DNA from: Zanthoxylum bungeanum
Lineage: Eukaryota; Streptophyta; Magnoliopsida; Sapindales; Rutaceae
Assembly: GCA_019454045.1 (NCBI GenBank)
Contig: SKCR01025336.1
Span: forward strand, 124,001 to 188,000
Direction: 5' to 3'
DNA length: 64,000 nucleotides
Part shown: in pieces, positions 47,936 to 60,193 of the stretch
How the letters are laid out: each line of letters starts with the position of its first letter
Position numbering within the stretch: position 1 is the first letter of the stretch
Notes under the pieces: model-generated
What the model was told of the DNA's origin: nothing
The model's database searches: none
The model's input: only the letters and a program-made list of their open reading frames with translations
Position numbers and translations under genes: made by a program

Positions 47936-50926
47936 AATTCCTTCTTAGGATTTGTCCTATTATCTTCCTAGAAGACCTAATCCATAATTCATTATTTTAT
48001 CAAATAAAATAAATTATTAATTTCTAAGACCATCTTGAAATTACTCCCAATTTGAAAATTAAATCATTTAAAATATTTTAATCCAAGATTATATTTTAAA
48101 TATCCAACTTTTCAATTTTATCTTGATTACAATAGTCCAACTATTTAATCAACGATTAGTGGTACTATTTATTATAATGATTATAATAGTCCAACTATAT
48201 AATCAAATATAATCCAAATTAATTAACCTCAATTACATTGATTACTATAATCCAATTATAAAATCAACTGTAAACTGAAATTAATTAATTCAAATATATT
48301 GATTAATATAATCCAATTATATATAATCAATTATAATACAGTCCAACTGTTTATTAAAACAACAATTTAAATATTAGTCCAACTAACATTTAATAATACG
48401 ACGAAATAATTCGAATGAGCGCGTATGGCGAGTAATTGAACGAATGTTGCAAATTCAATACTTGCCTCCCACTATTTTTCGTCGAGCCTCTAACCCTCTG
48501 TGGAGTACTCGGGAAACCGTGTTTCCTAGTGGGCTAGGATCCTGTTAAATAACATACAACCTTGACTTTGGCCAACAAGCTGTATGCTACTTACCAGGTA
48601 GATCTCACAGATCAATTGGATCCAATCCAATTCCCAGATCCGGTTAGGTGGACATCCAAGTCCTAAACATATTGCTTATGCCAATGTATCTAATACATTT
48701 TCCTAACCTTATCCTCCGAATCATCTAGGCCTTGGCTTTGGCACAACAAACCTAATGATTCCAGTTAAGCGGGACCCATTGACAAGGAAAGTTTCGTAAT
48801 CAATGTCTTTGGACAAGAAGTGATCTTGACTTTGGCCAACAAATCACAACTTGGACTAGACACCGATGTGGAACAAAACTCTCATGATTCAAATACATCC
48901 AATTGACAAGGTCTTGACTTTGGCCAACAAACCAATGCCAATCAGATCTTGAACAAGAATCATTCAATGGAAGGATAATCGCTTAATATAGATTGAGGGA
49001 TTTTCGCATGCAAATTGGCTACCAATTTATTATCTTTGTTAAGGTCTCATCATCATACACCCTTAAACATGCATTCTAAACACATAATAAAGCGTATATA
49101 AAATAAAATAATAATGATATGCGGATGGATACTTTACATTGATCCTAGATCAAATCTCTCATTTTCTCTCTCCAAAGCTAGCACTTGTATTTCCTTCTAC
49201 CCGTTACACTACACTTCTAAAGAAACCTCTTTTACATGGAGGGGAATAGGTGAGAAGAGAATACAAAGAAATAGGAGATAAGGCTGGACACGCAGGTCCA
49301 ATTTAATAAATCAAATTTATTACAATTTCCAAAATCGCCCACCCGGCTAATATCCATCCGATATACATTATTCAAACATCACAACCATGTATTCATACAA
49401 GCATGTTATCAATCAATCAATCAAATTAATTAATCTGATTATTAGTGATCATCCAATGTTCAAACAAAGATTTGATTTTGTTCGAGTCAAACTCGTATTG
49501 CGAATACGTACTCAAAATACGATTTCTCAAATTAAATTAAACTACATAATTAAATCCAATTTAATACGCATTTAATTCTAATTCACTATTTAATTCCAAA
49601 TTAAATATTACACTATTATTAACGAACCTTCTACGATTTAAATTCTAAATTCAATCGTTATGGGTCTCAAAGCCCAATTAACGTCAAACGTTTATTTAAT
49701 TAAAGTCCAATGGGCTTTTAATTAATTTCTTAAGGCGTGGACTTTTGGTCAACTCGGGTCAAACCGATAACCAAAGTCCAATCCGGGAGTTACCCCATAA
49801 GCCTTTAAATTATTTTGGCCCATTAGGCCCAATTAAATAATTAAGGTTCATTAAGTCATAATTGGACTTTATGGATGCGGTTTTGGGCTTAATTGGATCC
49901 AACCAATTTTGCCTAAACCCAACTTTGTACAACAAAGCCCAAAAGCCCAATTATAACATTCAATGCCCAATTTCCAAAAACAAGCCTGATTAATTAACTT
50001 ATAAAATTCCAAATTTCACAATTAATTAACCTAAGTGTAATACATAATCAATTACCCAATTAACATTTCTAAAACATCAATTAGCCTAATTAATCATGCA
50101 TTTTAACAACCATATAATGTCCAACACAATTCAATTAAAATCAAACCCAATTAACATGCTATCAAGTCTCGGCAATTAGGGGTTTTTCAATTCGATTCGG
50201 TTTCAATCCAATTGAGTCCACAATCTTAATTTCCAAAATCAATTCAATTCATCCAATGAATTAAAACAAAAAATCACAAAGAATTTCATGTTCCATAGAA
50301 TTCGGCCAAGCCACTTTAAAAGGGAAAAAATGTTCTAAATCAAAATTCAATCCAATTGAACTTCAAAACAACATTCACCAATTGTTTTAAGTCATCCAAT
50401 GATCAAACAAAACAAAATTACCAAGACATTAGGTTCTTCCATTTTCGGCCAAGCCTCCAATTTGGGGAAAATTGAATCCAATCCAATTTCATGAAATTGA
50501 CCACACACAATCTCAATTAAACATGTTCTAAGCATGCTTAAACATCCAATTCAATTAAAACATGCTCAAACACATTTTACCCAATTTCAAGTTTCATGTT
50601 CAACCTAAAGAATTGGGGAAAATTGATCTAATCCAATTTTCTTGAAATTGATCATGCACAACTTCAATTCAACCTCATTCAAGCATACTTCATCAAACAA
50701 TTCAACCAAATCATGCCTAAATCGAGTTTACCCAAATTAAAGTTTTGACAAAAAATAAGCAAATTGGGGAAAATCAATCCAATGAATTATTTATCAAATT
50801 GATTACATACAACTCAAATTCAATCATATATAATCATTCTCAAACAATCAATTTGACAGAATCAAGCTAAAATCAAAAAGCCCCAAATATGCTCAAGAAC
50901 CCTAATTCGGTTTTCATGCATCAAAA
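47936..50926 (-). other. Untranslated leader of family B element (minus strand)
   Basis: Homologous to 32605-35518. Inverted repeats now show CCA in plus reading, for example ACAGT-CCA-ACTGT near 48338. The 20-base motif around CTTGACTTTGGCCAACAA is amplified. There is no open frame of note; the sequence 49700-49950 is rich in GGCCCAATT. Confidence 0.7.
48561..48930 (-). repeat. Dispersed leader motif CTTGACTTTGGCCAACAA
   Basis: Copies at 48561-48578, 48731-48749 (CTTGGCTTTGGCACAACAA), 48824-48843 and 48912-48930. The older plus copy has only two related sites (34522, 34694), and family A has GTGCCAAAG(C/T)TGTCA at 3933 and 4012 in the equivalent place. Confidence 0.75.
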
Positions 50927-50938
50927 GCTCTGATGCCA
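50927..50938 (-). promoter_or_regulatory. Primer binding site (minus strand)
   Basis: Minus-strand TGGCATCAGAGC begins one base after the 5' LTR terminus CTCAACA. It differs at one position from the canonical initiator tRNA-Met site TGGTATCAGAGC. Confidence 0.9.
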
Positions 50939-50939
50939 T

Positions 50940-53141
50940 TGTTGAGTTCTATTCAAGTCCCAAGATCAACAAATCATGCACAAAAACCGCATATGAACAC
51001 ATCAAAGGAGGTGCGGAATATACTCACATTGATGGGTTTGATGCTAGGAAGAACACAAGATGCGTATTCATCCTCCCTTGAGCTCGGCAGTAGCTTTCCT
51101 TGACAGTGGGCTGCTCGGTTTGAACTGGTTTGGACTCCACCATTTTCGGCCATGCATGGACTCCATTGAAGCTCCAAGCTTCAAGCTTTCCAAGCTCAAA
51201 GAATCACTTCCCTATCACCTATGTATCACTCAGGTGTGCTAGCACTTGTTCATCTTCCATTTTGCTTCTCAATTTTTCGGTGAAACCAGAAAAATAAATA
51301 GAAAAATCGCACCATGCGTGAAGGAGATGAAAGAAGAAAAAGAGAGGGAGATGAGAGAAACCGTGAAGACCAAAGAGCAATGAGAGAGAGTCACGTGATG
51401 ACTCAAAAGGGGCCAAAAACGTGAACAATAATTGTGAGAGAGAAAGTGTTAAATGTTTTATATTTACAAAATAAACAAAAGCATTTACCACCTTTTACTT
51501 TCAAAAAGCAAAGTAAAAGGTCAAAAAGCATTCATCATTTCAACTTTACTTTTAACTTTAAGTCATATCAAATCACTTTTCACATCACATCTATTCACTT
51601 TAATAAAGTGACATATTGTCAAGTCACATCACTCAAAGTGACAATTGATTTGACGATTGACGCGACTAGTGATTTGACGCTTGATGTGACTCGCGTGCCG
51701 CGCTCGAATTCGAAATGCGAATGCGCTCGCAATCACTCTCGGGCTCGGGTTCGCTAATTCCAAATTAACGAATTTTCCGTCGCGTCGTAATTAAGTGATT
51801 ATGCCTAGCGAATTCACTATTCACGTCGCAACGAATTAATTCTAAATTAATTCGTTCGCCCGAATTAAAATCTAATTTTAATTCCGCATCAAAATCCAAT
51901 TTCGATAATATATCGAATATATTAATTTTATCGATTAATTCCAAATTAATCGTTCTCTCTCTTTAATTAATATTTTATCCCAGATAAAATATCTCCGTAA
52001 TTAATCCCAGATTAATTTTCTCTCTCATCGAATTAATCCCAGATTAATTCTATCTCTCTCTCTTCTAATTAATCCCAGATTAATCAAAGTGCGAGTAATA
52101 CGTCATCGGTGAATCTTCAGGAACCGACCCATGAGATCTCCGGATATGTTGGCAGTAAATACGGTCGTCGGACTATCCGAACACGTAAGTACCTCGTACT
52201 ATGTTTATACCGATTTACAAGACAAGGTTGGCTTCTAGCAAAGCGCCATGCCTCCTACCAATTCTCCAGAAATATTCTTACAGGAATATATAGATCTATA
52301 TCAAGCGTAGTATACTAAGTATTGTGCGTATCGGCCCAGTATCGGATAATCACGTGTTAGGGCTGGGGCTGGATAAGTGTCTGCCCCGTCCGAAACACAT
52401 ATCGGATGTCTGGTAACATAGTCTCTAGAATCGGATATACATGACCTGGTCACAATATCCCGATTGGTTGCGCAACACTCAAGAGCACTAGTACCGTATC
52501 CTGCGTGACATCATCTCCAATATGACTGGAGTGATACTTCCGTCTCGACATCACATCCAATACACTACGACTCTCTGATAAACCCAGAAGTGGTGAACAC
52601 AGAACCGGTCAAAGCCCCCAACCACCAAATCCAAAGTTTATCGATTATCGTAAGTATTAGCGATGCAAGTCTCAGGTTAAGACTATACACACCTACCTTG
52701 ATTTCGGCCTCCATAGACACATAGTCATAATACCAATGGGATTCCGAGGGGTCTATCCAGAGCGAAGCTGTTTCCCGTACCATCGGTGAAACACGACCTC
52801 CTATCGCACTTGCATAAGTATCCAATACTTATATATATGAGAACTATGCCGTTGTGCCCTCACAACGCGCACAAGTGCAATACTAGCCTATTCCGCATTA
52901 TCGATGTCCAGTCTCGATAATACTACGGCTAGGGATATTTAATGATTAATCCTTCGTGGACTGATACTGTCTCATATCATCTCAATCCAGGAACTAATCA
53001 TAGGGACCTCTCTTCATTTATATATCTATGGTGATCTAATCACAAATGACGAGAGTGCAATTTCCTTGTTACATAGTTAATTTGCTACAACAACACAATG
53101 TTCTGTGCAAATAGTGACGCTATGGGTCATATTATCCAACA
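50940..53141 (-). mobile_element. Family B 5' LTR (minus strand)
   Basis: Nearly identical to 43140-45351. Several of the differences are one-base length changes in short runs, which could be either real or assembly errors. Donor-like GTGAGT at 51022-51027. Confidence 0.95.
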
Positions 53142-53150
53142 AGAACATGA

Positions 53151-54568
53151 TGTTGGGGTTCTACGGGGTATTACCGGGTAATGCAGTGAAACGTAGAAAA
53201 TCATAATTTTCTGATTTCAAAATTTTTCTTAGTCAATTAAAATAAACTTATTATTTTAATTACTAAATACTTAGAATCTTAAATTTTTACCCAAGAAATC
53301 AAATTTAGTGTTAATTTCCGAATAGCGCCAACACTTTGAATTTTGATTATTTTAGTCCTTAAACAAGAATCAAATTCAAGAAAGGAAAAAAATTGTTCCT
53401 TTCATTCTTGGCTACAACATATGTGGTTCGTAGGTTTTTCTACGCATGTTTGTTTATGTTTTTAATGGTTGGAAACTTTGATGACAAGCCTTTGCATGTA
53501 TGATGTACAACGAATGCTTCTATGGTGTTAGTAAGCATTCTTTTGATCATTTGATGATCTAATTGCCATTCTAGAAATGTTGGTCCACTCATTAATGACC
53601 TAGAATCGTTCTAGAGTTATTTCATTAGTGAGACTCTCTAGATTTCAGGTATATCCATCGCGAAATCTAATTTCGTGTCCATAATTCACCCACCCATAAA
53701 TTTTGATGACCACAGATAAACTCGCTAAATCATATAGGTCGAGGTCATTACATATGTTTAATTCATCCGTCACAAGTATCCAGATTTATCCCAGAGATAT
53801 AGATGTAAATGTCAAATCTCTATGGGCATAATCTCGTCGACGTATTTATTAGAAATCTCTAAAAGAACAATTAGAACTCACTTCTAAAGTGTACCATGGG
53901 CCCATGATTTTTATCTGATTGCTAATCATATATGGACTACCTATGCTCTGTACACAGAGCTGACGGATTCTATCTTGACACATAGAGGATATCATGATGA
54001 TCTATCCACACCTAACGAACAAGCGAAGGTCTGACCTTAATAGGTCGGTGGTGTGACTGTCATCTAAGTGTGAAATATGTCTCATATATCTACAGTGGTA
54101 TCTCAAGTCGAAGAATCACTTATGCTACTCACCCCGAGAAGATTTTTACTCACGTTGGTGTATCATATATTAAGAATATTCGGTGAGTCGTTTAGTGTTT
54201 ATCCGTTATAAACACCCACACGTGTATATGAGTCCCCAAGACTCATGATTCATTGAGAAATCATTGGAATCCAATATTCCAATATATAACATGTACCAGT
54301 CTCAACGGTTTTACTTTACTGACCAAGTAGTGTAAACCTTGACCATGAACTGTCTAAGAATGATAACGTCATGATACAATTTAATTTCAGTCGTGACACT
54401 TTTACAACTGTTTCATAACTAATCATTCTAAGGTAAATTATGTCTTTACCATATAAAGATATATATTATATTATAGAAACTGTTTATTTTATTTATAATA
54501 AAACATTTACAAGAGTATTTATAAGGACATACAACAGAAAATTGGCGCTCCGAGCACCAACCCTAACA
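53151..54568 (-). mobile_element. Family A copia solo LTR
   Basis: On minus it runs TGTTAGGGTTGGTGCTCGG to GAACCCCAACA, flanked by a perfect duplication CATGA (53146-53150 and 54569-54573), with no internal region. It is about 1 kb shorter than the LTR at 20695: the central part between GTGAGACTCTCTAG (53631-53645) and the downstream block is lost, apparently by a deletion at short homology. Solo LTRs arise by recombination between the two LTRs of a full element. Confidence 0.92.
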
Positions 54569-54573
54569 CATGA

Positions 54574-54913
54574 ATCAATGTATTTTACTAGCAATGGAGA
54601 CGCCATTAAGCTTGCTAAACTTAGATAAGTCGATTTGAACTTGAAAAGAGGAATCTCTCCCTTACAAGAAATTTGACCATAGCAATAAGCTTAAGAGCTT
54701 CATGTTACTCAAAATGTCGTGAATTATCTTAAAAAAGAAGAAAAGCAAGTTTAAATAGGTTACAAAGAGGAACTTTAAAGGCTTGAAGATAAAAATGCTC
54801 ATAATGGGTGAAATTACAAAAAGATCCAAAAACTATCTTAACATAAAATGCATAGGCTAGAAATAGGCCAAAATCTTCAAAAAGATTATTGTCTTCAAAA
54901 GGCTTGGGAAGCT
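54574..54913 (-). mobile_element. Probable Ty3/gypsy 3' LTR remnant
   Basis: It follows the polyprotein stop at 54914 on the minus strand and has promoter-like TTTAAA and T-rich sequence. The termini are not defined; family A and B insertions cut it on the left. Confidence 0.4.
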
Positions 54914-55084
54914 TCATTCAGAACTGATTTGGGCCAAGTGAAGTAGCTTAGGGCTCTCTCCATTGAAGCCCACATGCGTCTCTAGTGTGGCTCTGATTTG
55001 TCTGTTGTAGTCGATCATAAAATTCTGAGCTAGTCCTGCCATTGCTTCTCTGATCCCCTTGGCCTTCTATCGTGTGATTGGCCC
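54914..55084 (-). pseudogene. Ty3/gypsy polyprotein C-terminal tail remnant
   Basis: Minus-strand codons from 55084 read GPITR, one stop, then KAKGIREAMAGLAQNF..., ending with a stop at 54914-54916 (57 codons). GPITRSKAK-like sequence followed by an amphipathic segment is typical of the end of plant Ty3/gypsy polyproteins after integrase. The single in-frame TAG replaces the usual Ser codon position. The upstream part is cut off by the Helitron insertion at 55116. Confidence 0.6.
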
Positions 55085-55115
55085 TGTTGGTACTTGTAAA
55101 TGTTATATATATATA

Positions 55116-55520
55116 TCTATATAATAAAGGATAATGGTGTTGGAGGAAAGAGAGTGCATCCAACGGCTCTCTTTATGTAGCTTAATTAATGGCTCAGATC
55201 ATTTCATTGGTAATTGGAGGAAAGAGAGTGAATTGATTGATGGAAAGAGTCAAAATTTTCAAATTGAAAAATAGAAAGTTAAAATAAAATCATTTAATTC
55301 TGTAACACCGTGCCGTAGGCACGAGCCAAATACTGTAACACCGTGCCGTAGGGACGAACATCATTTAATTAAAAAAATCATTTAATTCTGTAACACTGTG
55401 CCGTGCAGTAGGCACATGCATCATTTATTTAAAAAATAAAATCATTTAATTCTGTAACACCGTGCCGTAGGCACGGGCCAAATACTGTAACACTGTGCCG
55501 TAGGCACGGGCAAAAACTAG
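55116..55520 (+). mobile_element. Non-autonomous Helitron, 405 bp
   Basis: The 5' end TCTATATAATAAAG and the 3' end ACTAG (CTRR type), with a GTGCC-GTA-GGCAC hairpin ending about 10 bases before CTAG, are Helitron hallmarks. It sits between an A (55115) and a T (55521), the standard AT target, without duplication. It has no coding capacity and must rely on a Rep/helicase protein from elsewhere. The 3' terminal module is repeated five times. Confidence 0.85.
55299..55509 (+). repeat. Five tandem copies of the Helitron 3' hairpin module
   Basis: CTGTAACACCGTGCCGTAGG or close variants start at about 55300, 55334, 55390, 55451 and 55485. The first, fourth and fifth keep a perfect GTGCC-GTA-GGCAC hairpin; the second has GGGAC; the third has a 5-bp gain in the loop. 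Confidence 0.9.
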
Positions 55521-56012
55521 TATATATATATATTCTAAAAATTCCCAAAAAAGATTATAAGAGAATTGAGGAAGAAGTGATTCGTTGACACTTGAGATAC
55601 GTCCCAAAAATTTACGTGACAATTTTCTTAAAAAATTAGTGTATTTTTAAATTTTCGCTGATTGGGAAAGATTCTTAATTTCCTTGAATCAAAGCAGTGT
55701 AACTATGCTTTATTTGGAGGCACGAGATTCATCAATCGATTGGGTTCAATCCAATTTGCAACGGTAAAATAGATTAAATCAAGATTAAATAGAGGAAATA
55801 CTATCATCAAAACATCGTTTGGGTAGTAAATTAAAAAAAAAAAAAAGAAACAATCTTTTTTTTTGGGTGATTTTGTTCTCCTTTATTCCCTATTTAATAC
55901 CTATATTGATCGTGATTTTATAAATTTAGTAAGCAAATACACGTGTCGCTCAAATAATATAGTAACTATTAGTCGGATGTCGAACCCTCATGGGCTTAAT
56001 AGTTCTCTTATT
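55521..56012. other. Unclassified AT-rich sequence
   Basis: It contains short A runs and ends in the target duplication of the second SINE (55999-56012). I see no gene. Confidence 0.4.
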
Positions 56013-56193
56013 ATTATTATTATTATTATTATTTGGAAATCCCACCGCCAAACCAACCCTTTCGAGCTTAAGTGTAATAGGTAAAATCTCTGGCTATCCC
56101 AGACTTTTATAAGAAACACATTCTTTGGACTCAAACCCAGGACCTCAAGGTCAGATTCTGAGCCCTACACCACCAAATTACGCCTCTTGGGTC
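56013..56193 (-). mobile_element. tRNA-derived SINE, copy 2
   Basis: On the minus strand it starts GACCCAAGAGGCG, with A box TAATTTGGTGGTG (about 56169-56181) and B box GGGTTTGAGTCC (56127-56138), and ends in an (AAT)n tail of about eight units. A 14-bp duplication with one mismatch flanks it (56194-56207 and 55999-56012). It is 181 bp against 180 bp for the first copy; the tails differ (AAT repeats versus A run). Confidence 0.87.
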
Positions 56194-56207
56194 ATATTTC
56201 TCTTATT

Positions 56208-57000
56208 CATACTAACACAAACTTACTTAACTTAAACTAAACTATTGAGAAGGAGGGTTGATTTATCAAAACTTAATTGGAAATAAATAAAATGTAAAAA
56301 AAAAAAAAAAAAAAAAAATAGACTTTGAAAACCTTATAAATAAAAGAACCTAAAGTTACAACTTCACCTAAACATGCAAGCAATGATTCCATGCATTTTT
56401 CATTCAGTTTAGTGTCGTTATTAATTATTAACCTAGAACACTAAATTATTCACAAGACTCTTTCGATGGTCATGTAAATATATTCAGAATAATACAATTA
56501 ACTATATTTTATCTTAATTAAGTCAAAACGAATTCAGTAAGATCGGGTTCTAATCTTGGCTACATATGCCCTTTAGGAATATGACTATCTTGTAGAGAAA
56601 TCTATTCAGCGAATAAGATCACATGATATTATTCTCACGGCTAATGCAAATTATCTCTGTTGAGTTTGATATGATCTATGGAGCGTCAAAAAAATAATCC
56701 TCAAAATATGGTTCCAAGCAACATAATATTTACCTTATAGAGATTTCCGGAAGCAAAATAATGTTACTCTTACAACAGCCTGTAGAAGCATGAGTACTTG
56801 TGAATTAAGAATCAGCAAATGCATGTACCACCTCTGCTGCTGCATCATCACAATCAGCGATGGACGATTTAATTACAGGCATGAAGAATGGCGCATACAT
56901 CTGTTGTTTCCAGGAATTGAGATGTGTTGGCGATGACTCATCATGTTACAACATGCAAGATTTTATTTAATTATTTATGAGAATTTATTTTGTTATTTAA
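56208..57000. other. Unclassified sequence with poly(A) tract
   Basis: An A run of about 22 at 56297-56319 may mark an old retroposed tail. I see no gene or element ends. Confidence 0.35.
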
Positions 57001-57540
57001 TTAGTAATTCACTCATCAACGTCGGCTTTGATCCTTACAACAAGTTTAATTCACGTAGCCACTCTACAAGTTTAAGTCATTAGCGTGTTTTGCTAGTAGG
57101 GTTATTAGTTAGGGTTATTTTTAGTTTTTATCTATTAGATTAGGGTTTCCATTGTACTATTTAAACAACTCTTTTATTAATAAAAAGCATGAATGTTTTA
57201 CCCTAAAAATTAATATTGCCGTTAGGCACATTGGGGGTGACGCTGTGATGGCTAATCATGTAAGGGTGGATTCTCTTTAAAAACTTATCGAAGGGGTTGC
57301 TGTCCTTTGTGGCGTTTCAAGAAATTAGAGGTTCGTGAGCCTTTGTTATTCACGGGTTTCTAATCTCCAAACCTTGTTATGCTTTCCAGGGTGCTCATAA
57401 CAATCTTTTGTGGGTTTCACGGGCTTTGTTCCCGCGCGGTTCACAGGAGTTGCGTGGATAACAATCTCTTGTGGGTTTGTCTGGCTTTGCTCCAAGCAGG
57501 TTCTCATCAAAGTTCCAAATGATTCATCAAGACTATTCTA
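57001..57540 (+). mobile_element. LTR-like or promoter-like fragment
   Basis: CTATTTAAAC (57157) looks like a TATA region, followed by AATAAAAAGCATGAATG. Further on, ATAACAATCTCTTGTGGGTTT and its variant lie 61 bp apart (57397, 57458). Such arrangements occur in plant copia LTR and leader regions, but no terminus is seen. Confidence 0.35.
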
Positions 57541-59147
57541 TTATTGGTCAAACAATAAAATATGCATTCAAAGTAAAGTGAATAATAAATAATCACATAA
57601 CAAATCCAAAAGATTAAAAATATGTAAATAATTAATTGAACATGCTTGGGATCCATTACAACCCTAGATTTAATGAATAGCTACTAATAATATTCAATAA
57701 AAAAAAAATCTAATTATTATTTCAAGTCAAGAATACATAAAATATAAATTAGAGAGTGAAATGAAGAAAAAACTCTCATTGGTGATCTTCATCTTCAAAC
57801 TCCAACAATAGAGAAAGCCCTTGTTCATGACTTGCACTAGGGATATTTTTATGCTCTGGAGGCTCCAAAATATATTATAAGGCTTCCATTTAGGTTTTGT
57901 GATGAACTTGTACTTATATTCGATGTCCGGAGGGGTCTTTCCTGATCTAAAAATCTAGTGCTGGATGAATCAGAACAGTAGTGAGCGCATTTTCACGCTG
58001 AAATATGGCCCAATTTACTCCGTACCTCCTCATTTACATCCCTAATTGAATCCATTAAATTGTGATATTATTTTGACGTACAAAACGGACCCAAAACACA
58101 TAAATTCACTCATAAAGCTCGATATCACCCATAATATATTAAGATGAAGGGGCGGGACATATTTGTATTTTAACAGCTCGTCATGCCCCCGAACTTAACA
58201 TTTTGCTAGTCCTCAAGCAAAACAAAAGAAATAAAATAAAATAAAATAAATTAACCTACGCCAATTTTATATGGATCACGATTGACCCATAGACGACCCT
58301 AATGGATGAGTTATAATCTCGTGAGGGCTTATAATGACTACACCCACAAACGTCATTTACATACACATGCAATCATGCAAAAATAATAACACATATAAAA
58401 CAATTCTAATACTTACACATAATATTGTCCTCAAAGCATGTCTACCAATGAATTCAAAGAAATTTCAAAGTACCACTCAAATCGAAGTTCTTGAATAATC
58501 ATCTAAGTCGGACTCACAGTTTGTGTGTGTAAAGGTTTTATCACAGCTTGATTCTTAAATAAGTCAACTAGGTGATTTCGTCTCAAAATTTGACATTTGA
58601 TGGGTCAAACCAACCTAAAATATCTCAAAATATATAGTATGACTTTATTTTTAATCTTTTAACTCACCTACCATTTAAGGTAGCATTTATCATCATGGTG
58701 GTCTTAACACTCATTCATTGGTAGCATCACGCTTAGCAGTTATAGGTGATTTATTTTTCTTTTTCAAGGTATTTCTTTTTTTAATATTTTTCTTTTCATT
58801 TTTTTCAAAAGATCTATTTTTTCTGCTCTAGCTATGCCATATATCATAAATAATTTCAAATAGTGACAAATGTCTAGCCAAATGGTCATTCATCCTCAAA
58901 TAATTTCTTTAACTAGTTACTTTGTCAATTACTTAGGCTCTTAATATTATAAATATATTTTTAAATGCGTACAATGCTAACTAATATCACCTACTCAAGG
59001 CATCGAATAAAAGTCAAATGTGAATTTATCATTTATAAGATTTCAAACTTAAGCAAAGGAACTCATTGTTAAACTTATGCTTCACTACATAAAACTTAAA
59101 AAAAAAATCAATTTTTTTAATTAGAATGAACTAAAAATAACATGCAC
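57541..59147 (-). other. Probable gypsy noncoding spacer, decayed
   Basis: In minus reading, GACTAGCAAAATGTTAAGTT followed by CGGGGGCATGACGAG (58175-58217) resembles the spacer found downstream of pol in plant Athila/Tat-type gypsy elements. An (AAATA)n run is at 58227-58249. No coding domain is visible. Confidence 0.4.
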
Positions 59148-60104
59148 TGTAACATCCTGCCTAAGCCAGGATGCTACCGGCAGGAGACAGGCTAATCCCG
59201 CCTTCATAAGCCTATAATTCTGACAAAAATTCGGCATGACCTTTACTAAAAGTCATGCAACCTGGATCAAAGTCCAGCACCATCATACAACCTATAGGGC
59301 CTAACACATGCTATAACACTAAAACAATCAACTCAAGATATAATACAACTAGACTTCGTGCCCATAAACCTATATAAATAAAAATTTTACATTTAAAACT
59401 TATACAATTCGATTCCTTTACAACCAGACTCAAACAACTTGACTCTCTTCCACCAAAGACCTGGTGACTGGCTGATTGCAACGCTGCTATCCGGCTCCTC
59501 AATCTCTGGTGTCTGTGGTCGACCGATTAGGTCACCAACCTGCAAAACTCAAACACTGATGGGCTGTGAGTCATAAGACTCAGTAAGTAACTATGCTCAT
59601 TCCTTGAGCGCCAAACATATGCAAAGACTTAATTCTATTTCTGTATTACACTAGACTTTTTATATGTCCATGCAATATTACAGGGTCTGTGCCTCTACAT
59701 AATTCTTAACCATTCATAACTTATTACTTTTTATTGATCCATATATATGATCATACACATACTTTAAATTCCGACTACTGCTATTAGCTTAAACATCTCA
59801 ATAGACATCGAGTTTCTATTTTACTAACTACATATCGAGACCCATTACACTTCTCCTGCGCTACTCAGATTTTTCCTTTACTTTCTTGTATACTATGTGC
59901 TAATCTAGAATCAGACAGCTACAATAACTTTCTTACTTTTTATTATTTTGATATATCATCAAATTGGTTATACTAAAACATTATTTCTATCAAACATTCA
60001 ATCTACCATCATCAACCATGTATGCATGCATATGTTATTATATCATCATGTTATAACATCTTTATAACTTGTTCTTTCTAAGTGAGCATACAACTTATAT
60101 AATC

Positions 60105-60106
<2 letters not shown>

Positions 60107-60190
<84 letters not shown>
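60107..60190. repeat. (TA)n microsatellite
   Basis: About forty TA units with one phase slip near 60146. Confidence 0.95.

Positions 60191-60193
<3 letters not shown>

Larger units (their letters stand above)
43140..53141 (-). mobile_element. Complete, very young non-autonomous Ty1/copia element, family B, minus strand (10.0 kb)
   Basis: LTRs at 43140-45351 (2212 bp, 3' LTR) and 50940-53141 (2202 bp, 5' LTR) bound an internal region with PBS and PPT on the minus strand. The target duplication AGAAC is perfect (43135-43139 and 53142-53146). I count about five substitutions and about nine small indels between the LTRs, so insertion was recent. Despite that, pol is a string of fossils identical in layout to the plus-strand element, including the missing RT centre. 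The element must have moved with enzymes from elsewhere. Confidence 0.95.

Noticed and set aside
55299..55509. CRISPR-like or satellite array
   Set aside because: Five short palindromic units look array-like, but spacing is irregular, the context is plant DNA, and the module is the Helitron 3' end.
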